Source: Anaerorhabdus sp036637135 (GTDB lineage: Bacteria; Bacillota_I; Bacilli_A; Erysipelotrichales; Erysipelotrichaceae). Taken from it: a stretch of 10,684 nucleotides of DNA. The stretch spans positions 1-10,684 of the forward strand of contig NZ_JAVWNC010000063.1 of the NCBI RefSeq assembly GCF_036637135.1, in the 5' to 3' direction. The first letter of the stretch is position 1. Each line of letters starts with the position of its first letter. The position numbers were made by a program, and so were the translations under genes. Positions 6,519 to 10,684 of the stretch are shown piece after piece. The notes under the pieces are model-generated. The model ran no database searches, had not been told where the DNA came from, and saw only the letters and a list, made by a program, of their open reading frames with translations.

Positions 6519-6965
6519 CTAGATTTTATTCATGATTAAGATAGAGATTAATAGACCATAGATGGCAACCCCTTCACCTAATGCTACGAAAATGATTGCT
6601 TTACCAAAGTTTTCAGAATTTTCTGAGATAGCTCCGATAGCAGCAGGTGCAGCAGCAGCAACGGCAATACCAGCACCAATTGCAGAACATGAAGTAGATA
6701 ATGCAGCAGCTAAGAATCCCATACCTTGTGCATTTGTTCCAACGATTGAAACAGCTGCATTTGTTCCTTCAGCAGCTAAAGCTACCATACCATTCAATTG
6801 GAATACCATTGCAAGTGCAAATACACCCGCAAAGATTGAAATTTGTGCTACTAATTTAAATTTCGCATTTTTAGCGTTTGTTCCTTTTTTACCCATATAG
6901 AATAAAGGACAAATTACAAGTACCACTGCGATGAGTGGTAAAAACATTTCAACAAAAGATAACAT
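6519..6965 (-). CDS. ntpK: V/A-type ATPase subunit K (rotor ring proteolipid), variant form
   Basis: A 148-residue membrane protein forming the ion-carrying rotor ring. Four hydrophobic segments are visible: about 5-24, 38-64, 80-112 and 121-145. The last two form a typical proteolipid hairpin, with a Gly/Ala-rich helix (SAIGAGIAVAAAAPAAIGA), polar loop SENSENFGK and the helix VALGEGVAIYGLLISILI carrying the ion-binding Glu131. The first pair is not a copy of this hairpin: it lacks the glycine-rich pattern and is joined by a Lys/Asn-rich loop (25-36), so the protein looks like a c-type hairpin with a two-helix N-terminal extension. The residue after Glu131 is Gly, where sodium-binding rings usually carry Thr or Ser. 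AGGAGG lies 10 nt before the ATG. It sits between I and F. Confidence 0.93.
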   Translation of the reverse strand: MLSFVEMFLPLIAVVLVICPLFYMGKKGTNAKNAKFKLVAQISIFAGVFALAMVFQLNGMVALAAEGTNAAVSIVGTNAQGMGFLAAALSTSCSAIGAGIAVAAAAPAAIGAISENSENFGKAIIFVALGEGVAIYGLLISILIMNKI

Positions 6966-6983
6966 AACAATTCTTCCTCCTAA

Positions 6984-8810
6984 TTAGTTGTCTGATGAAA
7001 TAAGAATAAATTTCTTACCGCCGCCTTCAAAGTAACGGCTAAACATTTCATAATATTCAAGACGTAGTGTTTGAATACCTACGATTAAGCCTTCAAGTGC
7101 CATAACGAATAAGTTACCAATTACAAATACTACCGGACCTGCATTCCCTGTCATTTCAACAAGTGTCATAACAACGAGCATCATCCCAGCATGGCTTAGT
7201 ACGAATCCGCCTACACGAAGGTAAGACATTGAGTTTGTAACAAAACTCAACAAGATTTCAAATACTTCAAAGAATGTTTCCAAACAGAAATTGCCCCAAC
7301 CACCATGTGGTTTAATACTCTTACCTTCCATGAGGTGAGTAAGTGGCTCTTTGAAGAAGAATAAAACAATAGGAACACCAATAAATGGAATTAACCAAGC
7401 TGGTGTCAACATATTGAGGCCTGGATTAATCATTGTCATACCGACAGCGACTAAGATAAATCCGTAGAATACAAATCCAGCAACACCATTTTGACTGAAT
7501 AGTAATTCTCCCCATTTTTTACGTTTAATTTGAACATACATATTTATTAACATTGTAGTTAAGATGAGTACTGCCCCAATCACAACTGCAGTGATTAATA
7601 ATGTCATTGTGAAATTTCCATCCATAACATTAATTAGTTTTTCATGTACATTGAATAATCCTTGGTGAACTGGAATAAGAATTTCTTCATTTCCAAATAC
7701 AGATCCATACATAAATCCAAAGAACATCGATGTTAATCCAACACGTCCTACAATACCAGCAAGTTTATTTCTAGATTTCTTTTCTAAGAATAATCCAGCA
7801 AGTACTAACAAGAATCCTTGACCTAAATCACCAAACATAATTCCAAACAATAAGCAATAAGTTAATCCTACAAATACAGTAGGATCAATATCACGATATG
7901 CTGGCAAACTATACATTGTTACAAACATTTCAAATGGTCTAAAGAACCAATTGTTTTTAAGTAAGGTTGGAGGTGTAAGTTGTGGTGCATCATCTGGATT
8001 ATGTGGTTCGACTTTAACATCAACCCCATTAAACTCAGCTTTGAATTTATCCACATCACTTGTAGGAACAAAACCTGTTACTACATAATGATTTTCAAAA
8101 ATTGCTACATATTGGTGTAAAGAATATAATCTATTTCTTTCTTCACAATACGTGTAAACATTTGTAAGTTCTTCTTCGTATTGAGCAATAATTTTCTTAC
8201 TATCTACAGTAGGAATCTTAATCTCCTCTAAATATAAACCATCAAACATTTTCTTAGCTTCACGAACATGTGTATTTGATGTTGCATACACTATCCATTG
8301 ATATTGAGAAGTTTGGTGTAGTTTTGCAGTAATAAACTTTGTATCTTGGATTAAGTTTAATTTCTTAACACTTTCAATTGGTAATCTTCCCATACCAAAT
8401 GAAATGTATTGGCAATCATGCATTGATGTGAAATCTAGAACTCTTAATGTTTCTAATGCAATTTCATCATCGCTTGTAAGACTATTAGATTCAACAGAAT
8501 CACTAACAACTTTAAATTGTTCTTCCACATTCTTTAAGAACGCTTCTATTTCTTCATTTGTATAAGTCTTGTCAATAGTTGGTTTTGATTTCATTTCAAA
8601 CCCAATACTATGACCTATATTCTTTAGTGTATTAACATAATCAGAATATACATTCTCGACAGAAAGTACTCTTCCTGCATTATCTTCATTTACAATTGAA
8701 GTCGCATTTTCCGCATGAAGGTATTTAGAAGTTTCACAGCGTTTAAGCATTTCTTCGTAATTACTTTCATCCGTCGAAATACTCACAAGTTTCATTTTTG
8801 TAATCGACAT
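6984..8810 (-). CDS. ntpI: V/A-type ATPase subunit I/a (membrane stator with ion half-channels)
   Basis: A 608-residue, two-part protein. The N-terminal ~295 residues are soluble, with the long helical arms that hold the peripheral stalks. The C-terminal half holds about eight membrane segments (roughly 311-343 as two, 351-373, 401-427, 442-462, 468-487, 516-555 as two, 558-582). The conserved motor segment SYLRVGGFVLSHAGMM contains Arg532, the arginine that faces the rotor glutamate in this family. The conserved end LRLEYYEMFSRYFEGGGKKF is present, with a second membrane arginine at 583. Length is slightly below the usual 630-660. Start: ATG with GGGGAG upstream, 12 nt after the C gene. Confidence 0.96.
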   Translation of the reverse strand: MSITKMKLVSISTDESNYEEMLKRCETSKYLHAENATSIVNEDNAGRVLSVENVYSDYVNTLKNIGHSIGFEMKSKPTIDKTYTNEEIEAFLKNVEEQFKVVSDSVESNSLTSDDEIALETLRVLDFTSMHDCQYISFGMGRLPIESVKKLNLIQDTKFITAKLHQTSQYQWIVYATSNTHVREAKKMFDGLYLEEIKIPTVDSKKIIAQYEEELTNVYTYCEERNRLYSLHQYVAIFENHYVVTGFVPTSDVDKFKAEFNGVDVKVEPHNPDDAPQLTPPTLLKNNWFFRPFEMFVTMYSLPAYRDIDPTVFVGLTYCLLFGIMFGDLGQGFLLVLAGLFLEKKSRNKLAGIVGRVGLTSMFFGFMYGSVFGNEEILIPVHQGLFNVHEKLINVMDGNFTMTLLITAVVIGAVLILTTMLINMYVQIKRKKWGELLFSQNGVAGFVFYGFILVAVGMTMINPGLNMLTPAWLIPFIGVPIVLFFFKEPLTHLMEGKSIKPHGGWGNFCLETFFEVFEILLSFVTNSMSYLRVGGFVLSHAGMMLVVMTLVEMTGNAGPVVFVIGNLFVMALEGLIVGIQTLRLEYYEMFSRYFEGGGKKFILISSDN

Positions 8811-8822
8811 ATATTCTCCCCT

Positions 8823-9860
8823 CTAGTAAATTAGTAAGCGCTCAATCTTTTCAGGCGCTATTCTATATCGTATACCTTCTATAATATCCACAATATTTTG
8901 AACTTCAGTTTCAGATAATAACATGTATGACAACAAAACAATGTCAGGGTTATTACTAAACGCTAGATGTCTTCTATTTATATTATAGTTAATCTTCTTT
9001 GTATGATATTCAATATAGATAAATCGTTGATTATCAGTATAGTTTTTATAGGCAGACTTCGATAAGTAATCAAATAATTCATCCGCACTACAGTTATCAA
9101 TAATATAATCTAGATCTTTCTTCGAAAATCTCAAATGCACAGGAGAGATTAATTCCTTTATACGATTACTTGGTGTTTCAAAATATTTCTTCAAACGATA
9201 AATTTTCGTAATGTTCTCTAACTCAATTTGAGTTAAGAAAATATCGCGTAAATCTTCTTTCTCTTTTCCAGAGAAATCCGAATCAATAATTTTAAGTACT
9301 GTATCGAAGTAATAATTGCGTAATGCACTCTCACAACCTGTAAAATCAAAGTCTTCGCCATGTACAGTTTTGAATTGTCTCACTATTGGTGCATAGTCAG
9401 TATGACTAATAACATCTAACAATTCATCGAAACTTCTTACTTTTGCCAAGTCACTAATCTTGAATGAAGTTTGTAGTTCAAGATAAGTTGGCATCTTTTC
9501 TATAAATTGCATATAATCTTTTGATTCAAATGATCGTATGCAGTTTAAGATTTGATGGATTTCATTCTCAATGATTCCATAACGGTAAAAACCACCTTTC
9601 GGTGAGTTCGCATATCGCATTAAACTTGAAAACCTTTGAAATAAATCTTGACGTATCAAAGCTTCCAGTTGTCCACGATGAATTGATTTTTCGTTAATTC
9701 CCGCCAGAACCTCATTGAAATAAGTATCATTTTTTAAATAGGATGCTACTTCCGCCACTGTCTTCTTTTGTAGCATTGCTTGGTAATCTTCCGTTCGGAT
9801 TCGTTTACCAAACATTGCTTTTGCTTTTGCGGTAAGTGCACCTGCTGCCTTATTTGACAT
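8823..9860 (-). CDS. ntpC: V/A-type ATPase subunit C/d (rotor socket)
   Basis: A 345-residue, mostly helical soluble protein of the AC39/Vma6 family, which caps the K ring and couples it to the D/F shaft. Family-like features are the N-terminal AKAKAMFGKRIRTEDYQAML (about 11-30), the internal repeats of helical lobes, GFYRYGIIENEIHQILNCIR (about 90-109) and the later IELENITKIYRLKKYF (about 212-227). It ends with the short helix APEKIERLLIY. Length is within the family range. AAGGAGGAG precedes the ATG. Its place between H and I differs from the E. hirae and archaeal clusters I remember, where C follows E. Confidence 0.92.
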   Translation of the reverse strand: MSNKAAGALTAKAKAMFGKRIRTEDYQAMLQKKTVAEVASYLKNDTYFNEVLAGINEKSIHRGQLEALIRQDLFQRFSSLMRYANSPKGGFYRYGIIENEIHQILNCIRSFESKDYMQFIEKMPTYLELQTSFKISDLAKVRSFDELLDVISHTDYAPIVRQFKTVHGEDFDFTGCESALRNYYFDTVLKIIDSDFSGKEKEDLRDIFLTQIELENITKIYRLKKYFETPSNRIKELISPVHLRFSKKDLDYIIDNCSADELFDYLSKSAYKNYTDNQRFIYIEYHTKKINYNINRRHLAFSNNPDIVLLSYMLLSETEVQNIVDIIEGIRYRIAPEKIERLLIY

Positions 9861-9878
9861 GGTTCTCCTCCTTCAAGC

Positions 9879-10190
9879 TTAATCTAGACAATGTTTTATA
9901 ATTGTTTCACACCACTCATCTTTTTTTGTTTGATAGACTTGTTGGATTCTAGATGAAACATCTTTAAATTCCTTGTTGTTATCTTCAGTCGCTTTTTGAA
10001 TTCCTTCATCTAGCTCTTTCTTGATTTGATCTACTTCTCTTTTAACTTGTTCCCAAGCTTCATCACTGATATGTTTTTTCTCATTCGCAATCTTTTGTTT
10101 CAAGTCATATTTACGTTGATGTGCACCATCAACATCTTTTCTTGCTATTTCATCAGAATGAATTAAGTCTTGTATATCTTTCAATTCCAT
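9879..10190 (-). CDS. V/A-type ATPase subunit H/G-like coiled-coil (peripheral stalk partner of E)
   Basis: A 103-residue protein with no membrane segment, made almost entirely of Lys, Glu, Asp and Gln-rich helix (about 20-90), as expected for the small peripheral-stalk subunit (AhaH or Vma10-like; NtpF in Enterococcus hirae). Identity rests on coiled-coil character, size and first place in the operon, because this subunit is weakly conserved. Start choice: ATG at 10190 with AAAGGAG 7 nt upstream. The frame is open for another 25 codons, but those would overlap the promoter at 10227-10255 and have no ribosome binding site. It lies 18 nt before the C gene. Confidence 0.75.
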   Translation of the reverse strand: MELKDIQDLIHSDEIARKDVDGAHQRKYDLKQKIANEKKHISDEAWEQVKREVDQIKKELDEGIQKATEDNNKEFKDVSSRIQQVYQTKKDEWCETIIKHCLD

Positions 10191-10226
10191 GTTGGGTCTC
10201 CTTTCAAACAAAAACCGGTCTTTGAT

Positions 10227-10255
10227 AGTATATTCCTTTTTTTCACATTTTTCAA
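10227..10255 (-). promoter_or_regulatory. Sigma-A promoter of the V-ATPase operon
   Basis: On the minus strand, TTGAAA (10255-10250) and TATACT (10232-10227) are separated by exactly 17 nt, a near-consensus sigma-A promoter. Initiation near 10220 leaves a leader of about 30 nt before the first gene, subunit H. No other promoter of this quality was seen within the operon's short gaps, so all nine genes are probably one transcript. The spacer and -10 overlap one arm of a 12-bp inverted repeat. Confidence 0.8.
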
Positions 10256-10296
10256 TGGATAACAAGTCTTATTATGCCTAATCGAAAAAGGAATAT
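10230..10296. repeat. Perfect 12-bp inverted repeat spanning the V-ATPase promoter
   Basis: ATATTCCTTTTT (10230-10241) is mirrored exactly by AAAAAGGAATAT (10285-10296), with 43 nt between. The first arm covers the end of the promoter spacer and the start of the -10; the second lies about 30-40 bp upstream of the -35. Centre-to-centre distance is 55 bp. It is too far apart for a simple terminator. Two facing operator sites for one regulator would fit, but simple A/T runs make up part of each arm. Confidence 0.5.
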
Positions 10297-10342
10297 TTTA
10301 TCAATATCAATTTGGTCATTTTTATTACAAAATAGGCTTATT

Positions 10343-10373
10343 TATAGGTTATAATTAGCATATGAAACCTATA
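10343..10373 (+). promoter_or_regulatory. Promoter of the XRE regulator with an 8-bp palindrome around the -10
   Basis: TATAAT at 10350-10355 is a perfect -10; the best -35, TTACAA (10325-10330), is 19 nt away and poor. TATAGGTT (10343-10350) and AACCTATA (10366-10373) are perfect inverted repeats of 8 bp with 15 nt between, bracketing the -10 and the expected start near 10362. This is the classic position of an autoregulatory operator for an XRE (Cro/CI-like) protein such as the one encoded downstream. Confidence 0.5.
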
Positions 10374-10415
10374 GTTGCCCCAATGAAAAGTAGAATTGGT
10401 AGAGGCAACCAGTAG
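10362..10415 (+). CDS. Possible leaderless 17-codon leader peptide upstream of the XRE regulator
   Basis: ATG at 10362 falls 7 nt past the -10 hexamer, at the expected transcription start, so it would be translated without a leader. It reads MKPIVAPMKSRIGRGNQ and ends in TAG, 42 nt before the XRE start. It is basic and lacks any Shine-Dalgarno. It contains the whole two-part hairpin at 10374-10409, so ribosome movement would open that structure. A frame of this length can arise by chance; no homology is recognised. Confidence 0.2.
   Translation: MKPIVAPMKSRIGRGNQ
10374..10409 (+). other. Two-part RNA hairpin in the leader of the XRE gene
   Basis: GTTGCC (10374-10379) pairs with GGCAAC (10404-10409), and the adjoining CCAAT (10380-10384) pairs with ATTGG (10395-10399). 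The result is 11 bp with a 4-nt bulge (TAGA) and a 10-nt loop. No T tract follows, so it is not a terminator. It lies about 33 nt before the AAAGGAG of the regulator gene. No riboswitch class is recognised. Confidence 0.4.
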
Positions 10416-10457
10416 TTATCTAGTATGATTAACTCGTAAATAAAGGAGAAAACGATT

Positions 10458-10684
10458 ATGAATATAGAAATCGCAAATCGTCTAGTAGAATTAAGAAAAC
10501 AAAGGGGATTGTCACAAGAAGACTTGGCTCAAGAATTGGGTATATCGAGACAAGCAGTTAGTAAATGGGAAAGAGCTGAATCATCACCTGATACAGATAA
10601 TCTTATCTTACTAGCAAGATTATATGGTGTTTCACTAGATGATATGCTAAAGACAGATGAAGAAATTCCAACACCAGAAGAACC
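10458..10684 (+). CDS. XRE-family transcriptional regulator, N-terminal part (cut by window end)
   Basis: The first 75 codons of a gene that runs off the right edge. Residues 5-62 form a textbook Cro/CI-type helix-turn-helix: LVELRKQRGLSQEDLAQELG, then recognition helix ISRQAVSKWERAESSPD, then LILLARLYGVSLDDML. A Pro/Glu-rich linker begins near 68 (DEEIPTPEE). In Bacillota, proteins with this exact start often continue into a membrane or other C-terminal domain, which cannot be judged here. ATG at 10458 has AAAGGAG 9 nt upstream. It is divergent from the V-ATPase operon and shares a 267-bp control region, so it could regulate it; more certainly it has a palindrome over its own -10. Confidence 0.92.
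   Translation, partial: MNIEIANRLVELRKQRGLSQEDLAQELGISRQAVSKWERAESSPDTDNLILLARLYGVSLDDMLKTDEEIPTPEE

Noticed and set aside
6562..6900. A 112-codon plus-strand frame opposite subunit K
   Set aside because: It is the mirror of the Ala/Gly-rich proteolipid codons; no ribosome binding site or promoter, and subunit K is certain.
10191..10265. 25-codon upstream extension of the subunit H frame
   Set aside because: It would place the start within the sigma-A promoter and lacks a ribosome binding site; the ATG at 10190 has both a proper site and family-like length.
1..10684. CRISPR arrays, tRNA or rRNA genes, insertion sequences, phage genes
   Set aside because: No regularly spaced repeats, no tRNA cloverleaf or rRNA sequence, no transposase or integrase-like product was seen on either strand.

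Overview
The window is AT-rich, with strong AGGAGG-type ribosome binding sites, tight operon packing and a complete V/A-type ATPase. It reads as the chromosome of a low-GC, anaerobic Bacillota (Firmicutes); an Erysipelotrichia- or Clostridia-like host is an inference from the subunit sequences and gene order and was not checked by search.

Right to centre (10255 down to 1768, minus strand) is one operon of nine V/A-ATPase genes. A good sigma-A promoter (TTGAAA, 17 nt, TATACT) lies at its head and a GAAA-loop terminator at its end. The order is H - C - I - K - F - E - A - B - D. Together these encode the catalytic A3B3 head, the central stalk D/F/C, the peripheral stalks E/H and the membrane motor I/K. 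Genes are 10-18 nt apart, and B and D overlap by one base (TAATG).

Left (1-1740) is a different kind of locus, visibly more AT-rich. A 395-residue regulator with an N-terminal XRE-type helix-turn-helix and a long TPR-like helical domain (minus strand) is divergent from a 68-codon gene for a small exported peptide (plus strand). This is the architecture of RRNPP-type peptide quorum-sensing pairs (PlcR/PapR, NprR/NprX and relatives). The 166-bp divergent region contains two copies of an imperfect palindrome, CTCGAA-N5-TTCTAG. A third copy lies beyond the regulator at 87-105, pointing out of the window, and keeps exactly the same distance to a -10-like hexamer as the copy in front of the peptide gene. 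I infer a self-contained, apparently uncharacterised peptide-signalling cassette with at least one further target to the left. This is the most interesting part of the window.

Right end (10297-10684): the start of a plus-strand XRE regulator, divergent from the ATPase operon. Its -10 element is bracketed by a perfect 8-bp inverted repeat. Its leader holds a two-part hairpin that coincides with a possible leaderless 17-codon ORF. A perfect 12-bp inverted repeat spans the ATPase promoter.
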